Positions 1-6,478 of a stretch of DNA of 7,382 bases are shown here, piece by piece. The notes beneath the pieces are model-generated. The model did not search any database and had not been told where the DNA came from. It worked only from the letters and a program-made list of their open reading frames with translations. Made by a program: the position numbers and the translations under genes. Position 1 is the first letter of the stretch; each line of letters begins with the position of its first letter. This stretch comes from an uncultured Prevotella sp. (GTDB lineage: Bacteria > Bacteroidota > Bacteroidia > Bacteroidales > Bacteroidaceae), in the NCBI GenBank assembly GCA_900556795.1, contig USQD01000092.1:1-7382 (forward strand). Reading direction: 5' to 3'.

Positions 1-105
1 AGAAACATCAAGAAGGCCTTGAAGGCAGTTATTGCTGATTACATGACCGCTATGGAAATGTATGGTGAGGCTTTGAACAGAAGCCGTGGTTGTGCTTGCG
101 CATAA
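1..105 (+). CDS. C-terminal end of an unrecognised protein (5' truncated by window)
   Basis: Frame 1 is open from the first base to a TAA at 103-105 and gives 34 residues; the other two plus-strand frames hit stops within about 36 bases. The visible part is mostly amphipathic helix rich in Lys, Ala and Met, then a short basic stretch and a Cys-containing end (RGCACA). The codons chosen (GGT, CGT, GCT, AAG) are those common in well-expressed Bacteroidales genes. The gene ends convergently with the GH20 gene and shares the terminator at 178-213. I cannot assign a family from this fragment, and the two Cys residues near the C-terminus are not enough to claim metal binding. Confidence 0.7.
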   Translation, partial: RNIKKALKAVIADYMTAMEMYGEALNRSRGCACA

Positions 106-177
106 GGGATTATATCCCGAATGCAATAGCATTTTTGAGAGAAAACAAACGAACTAATTACGTTTATTATAATATAA

Positions 178-213
178 AAAAAGCGTGTGAGTAGCATTAC
201 TTACACGCTTTTT
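178..213. terminator. Bidirectional Rho-independent terminator between convergent genes
   Basis: An 11-bp stem (183-193 with 198-208; core GCGTGTGAGTA, one G-T wobble) has a 4-base GCAT loop. It is flanked by A-run 176-182 and T-run 209-213, which extend the stem by five A-T pairs. Read on the plus strand it is followed by TTTTTCTTTTATT. Read on the minus strand it is followed by seven Ts and then an AT-rich stretch. It lies 72 bases after the plus-strand stop codon and about 51 bases after the GH20 stop, so it can end both convergent transcripts. Confidence 0.92.
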
Positions 214-264
214 CTTTTATTATGTGGTATCAATCTGATAACAAACTGAATCATTCCTGGATAT

Positions 265-2430
265 TTACCATTCCATAGAGAAGGTGATGCCTCTTCGCAT
301 CATATCCTTTGCCGTAGGCTTCAATCGGGTAAGGAATCCTTCCCAGGAGCGATTCTTCTGAAAACTCCATCCTGCTTCCGCCAAAGCCAATGCACGTGGA
401 TAAGCCTGATAATAGATGCGCTCAGGAGAGTTGATACACTCACTCCATAAGGTTCCGGCTACACCAAAGAGGTTGTTCTTTTCAAACTCCTCTCCCATTC
501 CCCATGCAGGATCAAGATCGTAGGCTGCCTTCAAGGAAGTAACCGGCATTCCCCAGTTTACCTCAGGCATGTCGCCCTTGGCCATCGGATAATCGAAATA
601 GCAATGTTCACCTGGGCAAAGTAAGATGCGGGCATTGTTCTCCACCGCTGCCACCAATGCTTCCTTGGTGAGACCTGCACGCCATGCAAAGGTAACGCAA
701 CCTGGCTGAATCTTCTTGAAATCGGTCTCATACCAGAACATCGGAGTCTTATGATATTGGGTGCGAAGAAGATCTATCACACGGTCGAAGAGATAGCCCT
801 GCAGCTTCCAGTTCTCAGAACGGTCGGTAGAAGTAATACCGAGTTTCTTCTTCAATGCCTGACACTTAGGACAGTTAGTCCAGCAATTGAGGGCAGGATT
901 ACCAGCCTCATCACCACCCAGATGAATGTATTCAGAAGGGAAGACATCGGCAAGCTCCTTGAATACATTTCCAAGAAACTCGTAAGTGAATTCATTACCG
1001 GCACAAAGCAATTCGTCAGATACACCGCAAGTAGTACGGATAGGCTTTCTTACTCCCTGGCAGGTCAATTCCGGATATACGCTGATAGCAGCCACCTCAT
1101 GACCCGGCATCTCAATCTCAGGTACCACCTGGATATGATACTTGGCACAATATGCTACAAAGTCGCGCATCTGCTCCTGTGTATAATATCCCTTGATAGG
1201 CATCAGCATATCGTCCATACCCCATCGGCTGCTAGCCTCAGCAGTAAGACGAGGATATTTCTTGATTTCGATAGTCCAAGCCTGATCATCCACCAAGTGA
1301 AGATGAAGCATATTGAGCTTATAGCGAGCCATCTCAGGAACGAAAGCCTTCAACTCTTCGTATGGGATAAAGATACGGCAAGGATCCACCATCAACTCTC
1401 TTACATGAGTGCGGGGCTGGTCTTTCAAAGCCAGCTGTGGGATGGCATCGCAACCCACCTTAGATGCATTGCCACGAAGCAACTGGTCGAAAGTCATCAA
1501 TCCGTAGAAGACACCAGCTGCAGTCTTTCCCTTGATGACCACACCTTTCTGCTGTACTTCCAGAGTATAAGCCTCAGCATCGGTAAGAGTAGGATCAATG
1601 GCAAGGGTCATCGTCAGCTGTGCTCCCTTCTGCTGAGCATTTCTCTCCTTGAGGATTCTGCCAGCATGTTCACGCTCATTAGCCAGACCTTCATCTGCCA
1701 CAATCTTCCAGTTTCCTGCCACCTGCAACGGTGCAGCCTTTGCCTTCACCTTCAGATCCATCGGTACAGGAATCAGGCAAGCTTCAGGATTGCATACTTC
1801 CCTAGCCTGTTTCACTTCTCCGAAGAAAGCCTTCCAACCTCGTGCCTTGCGGTAAGCCTTTTCGCTGCCTCTTGGCATGACCAGTTTCACACCACGCATG
1901 TTCACGCCCGAAAAAGCCGTAGCAGCTGCCTTTGGTGGAATATGGGAATTAACCCTGATGACCTGTACCCCCTCAAGATTGGCAAAAGAGAACTCTCCTA
2001 TCTCCGGTGTACCTTCGATTGTTATGGTTTTCAGAGACTTGCAACCGGAAAAGGCTGCTGCGCCCACCTTCGTTACCGACTTGGGAATCACCACTTCCAG
2101 CAGGTTATCGCAGGCAAAGAAAGCCTGAGTACCTATCTCCTGCAACTGATTTGGCAAGATGATATGCTGCAGATGATGACGGGAATGGAATGCATTCTTA
2201 GGAAGAACAGGACAGGTTGCCTCGCTCAGGTCCAGGTTTCTCAACTGCCAGCAGAGATCACGAAGCTGGCGGAAATCTGAATTTTTCGTAGTTGTCAAGG
2301 TTCCTGTCAACTTTAGATTAATAGCAGCAGATTTCTTCTCGGCATTCAGGTCTTTCATGTTGGCAATGGTTTGTGCCGACATGGAAGAAGCCAAGAGAGC
2401 AACAACTGCCAATGAAATAAATTTTCTCAT
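265..2430 (-). CDS. Secreted GH20 beta-N-acetylhexosaminidase with N-terminal BspA-type LRR region
   Basis: 721 residues. A Sec signal peptide covers about residues 1-19: MRK, a hydrophobic run, then SMSAQ. There is no Cys at the expected cleavage point, so it is not an obvious lipoprotein. Residues about 65-190 contain three to four BspA/LRR_5-type repeats (AF...C..L..I.IP..V..IG pattern). Residues about 220-340 fit the GH20b alpha/beta domain, and about 341-700 the catalytic barrel. Active-site landmarks are Arg344 (RELMVD), HLHLVDDQAW at 376-385, PEIEMPGH ending at His444, the HLGGDE pair Asp507/Glu508, Tyr611 (YFDY) and Trp662 (LWSE). All are compatible with the family's substrate-assisted mechanism, in which the acetamido group attacks and Glu is the acid/base. 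The enzyme should remove terminal beta-GlcNAc or GalNAc in the periplasm or at the cell surface. The protein ends just after the barrel, with no T9SS-type tail visible. The gene starts 42 bases after brkB ends and has no promoter of its own that I recognise. GH20 assignment is strong; the glycan substrate is not known. Confidence 0.93.
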   Translation of the reverse strand: MRKFISLAVVALLASSMSAQTIANMKDLNAEKKSAAINLKLTGTLTTTKNSDFRQLRDLCWQLRNLDLSEATCPVLPKNAFHSRHHLQHIILPNQLQEIGTQAFFACDNLLEVVIPKSVTKVGAAAFSGCKSLKTITIEGTPEIGEFSFANLEGVQVIRVNSHIPPKAAATAFSGVNMRGVKLVMPRGSEKAYRKARGWKAFFGEVKQAREVCNPEACLIPVPMDLKVKAKAAPLQVAGNWKIVADEGLANEREHAGRILKERNAQQKGAQLTMTLAIDPTLTDAEAYTLEVQQKGVVIKGKTAAGVFYGLMTFDQLLRGNASKVGCDAIPQLALKDQPRTHVRELMVDPCRIFIPYEELKAFVPEMARYKLNMLHLHLVDDQAWTIEIKKYPRLTAEASSRWGMDDMLMPIKGYYTQEQMRDFVAYCAKYHIQVVPEIEMPGHEVAAISVYPELTCQGVRKPIRTTCGVSDELLCAGNEFTYEFLGNVFKELADVFPSEYIHLGGDEAGNPALNCWTNCPKCQALKKKLGITSTDRSENWKLQGYLFDRVIDLLRTQYHKTPMFWYETDFKKIQPGCVTFAWRAGLTKEALVAAVENNARILLCPGEHCYFDYPMAKGDMPEVNWGMPVTSLKAAYDLDPAWGMGEEFEKNNLFGVAGTLWSECINSPERIYYQAYPRALALAEAGWSFQKNRSWEGFLTRLKPTAKDMMRRGITFSMEW

Positions 2431-2472
2431 ACTCTAATGGTTTTAAAGGTTTATAATAATTTGAATATTTTT

Positions 2473-3792
2473 CTAGATGAAAGCTATTTTCTTGCCATTC
2501 TCCACAAAGTCCAGATTAACGACATCGATATTCTTCCACAATACCCAGTCGTTTTCCAGCTCAGCCAGTCCGGCAATATCTTCGCCATAGTTGAAGAGTC
2601 GCTCTATCATTGTTCCGTATGTTAGATGATCTATCTTCTCTATCGGATGCAGGATGACCGATTCTTCGAAACAGCCTTTCTTCTCACTCCGAATCTCTAC
2701 CAGCAACTTCGCCTGCAAGAGTTCTCTTACAGCCTGATTGACTATCTGCTGCGGAATCTCCGTCAAGTCATGAATCTCCTTAGGCGTATAAGCCTGTTCA
2801 CCCTCATTGAAGCGCTTGCATACCAAATGCATCACCATGCCACAAACCCGGATGCACTGTGACAATTTCAGATGGTCGTAACTGAGATCGCCATCGTAAT
2901 AATGAATGTTCTGATTGGTATGACAGAGCAAAGCGCCAAAAACCACGATAGCCCAGGATATCTGAAGCCACAACAGAAAAAGCGGAATGGCTGCCAGCGA
3001 ACCGTAGATGACATTATAGCTGGAAAGAAATACCTGCAGATAGATGTAGCCATACTGCAAGGCTGTCATGCAGATACCCGCCAGGAATGAAGGCACCAGA
3101 GTACTGCGGAGCCGGATATAAGTATTCGGAATGACATAATAGCAGAACACAAAGAACAAAAACATCGGAACAAATGCCGCCAAATGAAGGATAAACGAAG
3201 GAATCGTATCCCCGATATCGGCTATCTTGTCGACATTATCCACCATATTCACTATCCATACGTTGATGCTCGAAGCAAAGAGAATCATCAGTCCCAGACC
3301 GAAAAGGATGGTAGGATATTCTGTAACAATCTGCTTCCACGAACGCTCGCCCGTATGCCAGATATCATCAAAGGTAAGCTCTATCTTCTGCATCAGGGAA
3401 ACGATGGTATAGAGAAACATCACGATACCCGTACCGATGATATAGTTGCTCTGCGTGTTCTCAATATAATTATGTACGAAGTCAACGATAGTCTTGGCAA
3501 CAACCGGTTGTGCCTCGAAAGTGGTAGACAGCCATGACTCCAGCAATGACGCATAGCCGAAGCCTCGGGCAATAACAAACATCATCGCCATAAAAGGTAT
3601 CAAAGCCATGAAGGAGGCGAAAGTCAATGCAGCTACATCCCTTGCCCACATATCCTTTACATAGAAGATGCGACCGGCAAGCATACCCATCTTGATCCAA
3701 GACTTCATTCTGCCCCGGAAATCCTTGATATTAGAAGAATTAAACTCTCTAATATCTTCGTAGAATCCTAGTATTCTGTCTATTACCCCCAT
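2473..3792 (-). CDS. YihY/BrkB-family inner-membrane protein with C-terminal winged-helix-like domain
   Basis: 439 residues from the ATG at 3792; an in-frame ATG-ATG at 3843 would give 456. Numbering here is from 3792. About six membrane segments are visible, near residues 53-77, 117-135, 160-183, 200-219, 232-256 and 263-289. The family signature YGSLAAIPLFLLWLQ is at 263-277, and the first segment follows the typical DVAALTFASFMALIPF stretch. After the last segment, residues about 311-383 look like a cytoplasmic winged-helix domain (YTPKEIHDLTEIPQQIVNQA). The family is widespread and poorly characterised; older names such as 'RNase BN' and 'virulence factor BrkB' do not establish a function. 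I prefer 3792 because the upstream ATG lies inside a long RNA hairpin (3822-3868), the extra 17 residues look like translated hairpin, and MGVIDRILGFYEDI is a natural start. A GGAG lies 14 bases before 3792, which is rather far. The gene follows uxaC and precedes the GH20 gene on the same strand. Confidence 0.88.
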   Translation of the reverse strand: MGVIDRILGFYEDIREFNSSNIKDFRGRMKSWIKMGMLAGRIFYVKDMWARDVAALTFASFMALIPFMAMMFVIARGFGYASLLESWLSTTFEAQPVVAKTIVDFVHNYIENTQSNYIIGTGIVMFLYTIVSLMQKIELTFDDIWHTGERSWKQIVTEYPTILFGLGLMILFASSINVWIVNMVDNVDKIADIGDTIPSFILHLAAFVPMFLFFVFCYYVIPNTYIRLRSTLVPSFLAGICMTALQYGYIYLQVFLSSYNVIYGSLAAIPLFLLWLQISWAIVVFGALLCHTNQNIHYYDGDLSYDHLKLSQCIRVCGMVMHLVCKRFNEGEQAYTPKEIHDLTEIPQQIVNQAVRELLQAKLLVEIRSEKKGCFEESVILHPIEKIDHLTYGTMIERLFNYGEDIAGLAELENDWVLWKNIDVVNLDFVENGKKIAFI

Positions 3793-3821
3793 ATTCTGAA
3801 GTTTTACTCCGTTATCTAGCA

Positions 3822-3868
3822 ACAAATCCCTCCACAACATCATCTCGTGATGCCGTGAAGGGATTTGT
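3822..3868 (-). promoter_or_regulatory. 14-bp RNA hairpin at the uxaC-brkB junction
   Basis: On the minus-strand transcript, ACAAATCCCTTCAC (3868 to 3855) pairs with GTGGAGGGATTTGT (3835 to 3822) over 14 consecutive pairs, including one G-U wobble. The 19-base loop contains a smaller CATC-ACGA-GATG hairpin. On the plus-strand RNA the wobble becomes an A-C mismatch, so the structure fits minus-strand RNA better. It begins 27 bases after the uxaC stop. The 3' arm contains GGAGGG, which would be hidden when folded. No U-run follows, so it is not a standard terminator. It could be an mRNA processing or stability element within a uxaC-brkB transcript, or a control on brkB translation. Confidence 0.6.
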
Positions 3869-3895
3869 CTTAGTATAATTGCTTAAGCTCTATGA

Positions 3896-5299
3896 TTAAT
3901 AGAACTTGAAGTAGTTGCGAGCGTTGTTGTAAGAGATGTCCTCTACCATGCGAGAGAGGCTCTCCATATCGTTAGGAAGCAAGCCCTTCTCTACATCATT
4001 GCCGAGGAGGTTGCAAAGCAAACGACGGAAGTACTCGTGACGTGGGTAGCTGAGGAATGAACGAGAGTCGGTCAACATACCTACGAAACGGCTCAGAAGA
4101 CCCAATACAGAAAGTGCGTTCATCTGACGGGTCATACCATCGAGCTGATCATTGAACCACCAGCCAGAACCGAACTGAATCTTGCCTGGGCAAGAACCAT
4201 CCTGGAAGTTACCGAGCATAGTAGCGATTACCTCGTTGGCGCATGGGTTCAAAGTATAAAGGATAGTACGTGTCAACTTGCCTTCCATGTTCAATTCATT
4301 GAGGAAGCTGCTCATAGCCTTAGCTGTAGTGAACTCACCGATTGAGTCGAAACCAGTATCAGCACCGAGCTTATTGTACATCAATGTATTGTTGTCGCGG
4401 ATAGCACCATAGTGGTACTGCTGAGTCCAGTCGGCAGCGTGATCCATCTCTGCGCAAACCTTGAGGAATGCATGCTTGTACTGACGGATTTCGAGTGCTG
4501 AAAGCTGCTGGCCACGCATAGCCTTAGCAAAGATAGTCTCAATCTGAGAATCTGTGTATGGCTCATCGTAGAACTCCTCGATACCATGGTCGCTCAACTT
4601 ACAGCCATTCTCAGTGAAGAAGTCGTGACGCTTCTGGAGAGCATCTACCATATCTTGGAATGTAGTGAGGGTAACACCAGCTACCTCACCCAACTTGTTC
4701 ATATATTCAGCGAAGTCTGGCTTCTCGATGTTCATCGCCTTGTCAGGACGCCAAGCAGGAATCATCTTGATTTCGAAACCACTCTCACGTGTCTGCTTGT
4801 GATAACGGAGATCATCGATTGGGTCGTCTGTAGTACAAACGCACTCTACGTTATAGTGACGCATCAAGCCGCGAGCGCTGAACTCTGGCAGCTGCAACTT
4901 CTCGTTACACTCGTCATAGATTTCACGAGCTGTCTTAGGGCTCAACTGCTTGTCGATACCGAAGGCAGTCTTGAGTTCCAGGTGAGTCCAGTGATACAGA
5001 GGGTTACGGAATGTATATGGTACAGTCTCTGCCCATTTCTCGAACTTCTCCCAGTCGCTAGTATCAGTACCTGTGCAGAAACGCTCGTCTACACCGTTGG
5101 TACGCATAGCACGCCACTTGTAGTGGTCACCACCGAGCCAAAGCTCTGTAATGCTCTTGAACTTGTGATCATTAGCAACCATCTCAGGGATGAGGTGGCA
5201 ATGATAATCGATGATTGGCATCTTAGCCGCATGATTGTGGAAAAGGTCCTGCGCAGTCTTTGTGTCAAGCAGGAAGTTTTCATCCATAAATTGCTTCAT
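3896..5299 (-). CDS. uxaC: Glucuronate (uronate) isomerase UxaC
   Basis: 467 residues, the usual length for this family. UxaC converts D-glucuronate to D-fructuronate and D-galacturonate to D-tagaturonate, the first cytoplasmic step of uronate catabolism toward 2-keto-3-deoxygluconate. The protein belongs to the amidohydrolase-like TIM-barrel group. The N-terminal metal motif IDYHCHL carries His33 and His35. Other typical stretches are ELWLGGDHYKWRAMR at 52-66, TDDPIDDLRYH at 157-167, AWRPDKA at 182-188, and DSRSFLSYPRHEYFRRLLCN at 411-430. The chosen ATG at 5299 is followed by a second in-frame ATG four codons later; either could serve. No Shine-Dalgarno sequence is obvious. The other uronate genes (uxuA/uxaB, kdgK, kdgA) and a transporter are absent from the window. 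The inverted repeat and promoter upstream suggest regulated transcription, plausibly by the AraC-family gene next door. Confidence 0.96.
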   Translation of the reverse strand: MKQFMDENFLLDTKTAQDLFHNHAAKMPIIDYHCHLIPEMVANDHKFKSITELWLGGDHYKWRAMRTNGVDERFCTGTDTSDWEKFEKWAETVPYTFRNPLYHWTHLELKTAFGIDKQLSPKTAREIYDECNEKLQLPEFSARGLMRHYNVECVCTTDDPIDDLRYHKQTRESGFEIKMIPAWRPDKAMNIEKPDFAEYMNKLGEVAGVTLTTFQDMVDALQKRHDFFTENGCKLSDHGIEEFYDEPYTDSQIETIFAKAMRGQQLSALEIRQYKHAFLKVCAEMDHAADWTQQYHYGAIRDNNTLMYNKLGADTGFDSIGEFTTAKAMSSFLNELNMEGKLTRTILYTLNPCANEVIATMLGNFQDGSCPGKIQFGSGWWFNDQLDGMTRQMNALSVLGLLSRFVGMLTDSRSFLSYPRHEYFRRLLCNLLGNDVEKGLLPNDMESLSRMVEDISYNNARNYFKFY

Positions 5300-5348
5300 A
5301 ACTGTATAGTAGTTTTTAAATGTTTATTTATTACTATTAATTATGACG

Positions 5349-5356
5349 CAAAGATA
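5349..5356 (-). promoter_or_regulatory. Bacteroidetes-type -7 promoter element for uxaC
   Basis: The minus strand reads TATCTTTG here, an exact match to the Bacteroidetes -7 consensus TAnnTTTG. About 18 bases upstream (5375-5378) is TTTA, a weak version of the -33 TTTG box. Transcription would start a few bases downstream, leaving an AT-rich leader of roughly 45 bases before the uxaC ATG at 5299. The weak -33 box and the adjoining inverted repeat suggest a promoter that needs activation or is repressed. The start site is inferred from consensus only. Confidence 0.65.
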
Positions 5357-5376
5357 CAATAAATATTGGAATAATA

Positions 5377-5420
5377 AATCGTTTAAGCGAAATATTTTTG
5401 ATAATTTCACTTAAACGATT
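5377..5420. promoter_or_regulatory. 17-bp inverted repeat upstream of uxaC (candidate operator or araC 3' hairpin)
   Basis: Arms AATCGTTTAAGCGAAAT (5377-5393) and ATTTCACTTAAACGATT (5404-5420) are inverted copies with one difference, separated by ten AT-rich bases. Each arm contains a partly self-palindromic core: TCGTTTAAGCGA at 5379-5390 and TCACTTAAACGA at 5407-5418, centres 28 bases apart. The left arm overlaps the weak -33 box of the uxaC promoter, which suits a pair of regulator binding sites. On minus-strand RNA the one difference is a G-U pair and the hairpin is followed by the U-rich stretch UAUUAUU, so it could instead end the araC transcript. I favour an operator, but the sequence does not settle it. 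Confidence 0.6.
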
Positions 5421-5444
5421 ACGTTATCTTATGAATTTGAGGCT

Positions 5445-5477
5445 TTGAATATTGAAAAATGTAAATTCAATGTTCAA
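5445..5477. repeat. 12-bp inverted repeat just after the araC stop
   Basis: TTGAATATTGAA (5445-5456) and TTCAATGTTCAA (5466-5477) are inverted copies with one difference around a nine-base AT-rich spacer. The right arm is also a direct duplication of TTCAATG. It begins two bases after the araC stop codon on the minus strand. It lacks a following U-run on that strand, so it is at best a weak terminator or 3'-end stabiliser. Confidence 0.4.
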
Positions 5478-5479
5478 TG

Positions 5480-6367
5480 TTATACGATGATTCTCGTCTT
5501 ATGATAGTTCTCACGGAACTCACTTGGCGAGCATCCCTTCTTTTTCTTGAATATTCGATTGAAATTGCTCAGGTTATTAAAACCACAGTCAAACCCGATT
5601 TCACTGATGCTTTTGGCTGTATCTACCAGCATGCGTGCCGCATAGCCAAGACGAAGATCGATGATATACTCGGAAATATTCCTGCCCGTATGAAGCTTGA
5701 AGAATCGGCTGAATGCACTCGAACTCATACCTGCCAGAGAAGCTAGCTGAGGCAGGCGGAGATCATCCATATAATTCTTCGAGATATAATTCTTCACCTT
5801 TAATATACGGCGACTGTCGTCCTCAACGGCAACCTTAGCATAGCTGGAAGAAGCCAAAGTACGCGCATTCTCGCACTTAGACAATTCATAGAGGATGGTC
5901 AGGAATTGCTGAACGGCATAAAAGCCATCCTTGATGCTACTCAATGTATCTAACAGACCATACACTTTCATGATTGCCTTCATCGGAAAACAAAGTCCTT
6001 TCTTTGCCTCCTGCATCATACGGGTAATGCTGGCGTATGGATTTCTGCCGAAAAGGGTTTCATCGGCCATACTGAAGTCAAACTGAATGGTAATCTCACG
6101 AATGTCCTCACTTCGGCATTCGTTCTGCTCCCATACATGCTCCAGGTCAGGAGAAGTGATAAGACAGAGATCATAATCGCCTATAATCTCCTGTGAATCG
6201 CCCACAATACGTTTCACACCGGCCGCATTCTCTACGAAATTAAGTTCGAATACCGAATGGTTGTGTATCGGATAGGTAAACTCTTTCTTGTGACGGTCAG
6301 CAATATATAGTACATCCTTACCCATCAAAGGGGTAATTTCATGTATGATTCTTCTGTCTTCTGCCAT
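5480..6367 (-). CDS. AraC-family transcriptional regulator (cupin sensor plus double HTH)
   Basis: 295 residues, a normal length for two-domain AraC regulators. The N-terminal part (about 18-100) looks like the cupin ligand-binding fold, with the YPIHNHSVFELNFV stretch (His35, His37) and a later SPDLEHVWE segment. The C-terminal part (about 185-290) is a clear AraC DNA-binding domain: first helix-turn-helix at about 204-225 (LPQLASLAGMSSSAFSRFF) and second at about 252-275 (KSISEIGFDCGFNNLSNFNR), ending in the usual KGCSPSEFR. It lies 180 bases upstream of uxaC on the same strand. Its most likely target is the uxaC promoter region, with a uronate or related sugar as ligand; both are inferred from position only. 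The leader has no Shine-Dalgarno sequence and ends in a T-run just before the ATG, and the upstream gap is filled by a heptad repeat palindrome. Confidence 0.93.
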   Translation of the reverse strand: MAEDRRIIHEITPLMGKDVLYIADRHKKEFTYPIHNHSVFELNFVENAAGVKRIVGDSQEIIGDYDLCLITSPDLEHVWEQNECRSEDIREITIQFDFSMADETLFGRNPYASITRMMQEAKKGLCFPMKAIMKVYGLLDTLSSIKDGFYAVQQFLTILYELSKCENARTLASSSYAKVAVEDDSRRILKVKNYISKNYMDDLRLPQLASLAGMSSSAFSRFFKLHTGRNISEYIIDLRLGYAARMLVDTAKSISEIGFDCGFNNLSNFNRIFKKKKGCSPSEFRENYHKTRIIV

Positions 6368-6378
6368 AATAAAAAAGT

Positions 6379-6430
6379 GATTAATTATCAGTGATTAGTG
6401 AATAATGATTAGTGAATAATGATTAGTGAT
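6379..6430. repeat. Tandem heptad repeat (GATTAGT/GAATAAT) upstream of araC
   Basis: Seven successive seven-base units run from 6379 to 6427, followed by GAT. The two perfect 14-base copies GATTAGTGAATAAT lie at 6393-6406 and 6407-6420, a partial third copy (GATTAGTGA) at 6421-6429, and a degenerate first copy at 6379-6392. The array occupies most of the dapA-araC gap and lies within the araC leader or promoter region. It has no coding potential, and its regularity suggests expansion by slippage. Confidence 0.85.
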
Positions 6431-6472
6431 CATCATGCACATACTATAATCACTAATCAATAATCACCAATC
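6407..6472. repeat. Long imperfect palindrome between dapA and araC
   Basis: The arms 6407-6430 and 6449-6472 are inverted copies over 24 bases with three differences. The inner 11 bases are perfect (TGATTAGTGAT at 6420-6430 against ATCACTAATCA at 6449-6459). The 18-base centre is CATCATGCACATACTATA. Both arms are built from the same seven-base unit as the adjacent tandem array. On the minus strand the structure starts six bases after the dapA stop, so it can form a 3' hairpin on dapA mRNA. No U-run follows immediately; a six-T run appears only about 30 bases later, just before the araC ATG. Confidence 0.8.
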
Positions 6473-6478
6473 AATATA

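Noticed and set aside
106..136. Two short hairpins after the plus-strand stop (GGGAT/ATCCC at 106-118; AATGC/GCATT at 120-133 followed by Ts)
   Set aside because: Each stem has only five pairs, and a far stronger terminator stands at 178-213, so I do not call them as separate features.
751..2280. Plus-strand open frame of 509 codons antisense to the GH20 gene
   Set aside because: It is a shadow frame: the opposite strand encodes a GH20 protein with all catalytic motifs, while this translation shows no domain, is rich in Ser, Leu, His and Cys, and has no upstream signals.
2473..3792. Calling brkB ribonuclease BN
   Set aside because: That name came from an old misassignment; RNase BN activity belongs to the RNase Z homologue, and this protein is a polytopic membrane protein without nuclease motifs.
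3822..3868. Phase-variable invertible promoter flanked by inverted repeats
   Set aside because: The enclosed segment is only 19 bases, too short to hold a promoter, and no recombinase gene is nearby. An RNA hairpin explains the repeat better.
4586..5362. Plus-strand open frame of 258 codons antisense to uxaC
   Set aside because: It lies almost wholly opposite uxaC codons, has no recognisable domain, and runs through the uxaC promoter region. It is best explained by the codon bias of uxaC.
6379..6472. CRISPR array
   Set aside because: The repeats are contiguous seven-base units with no spacers, and no cas genes are present.
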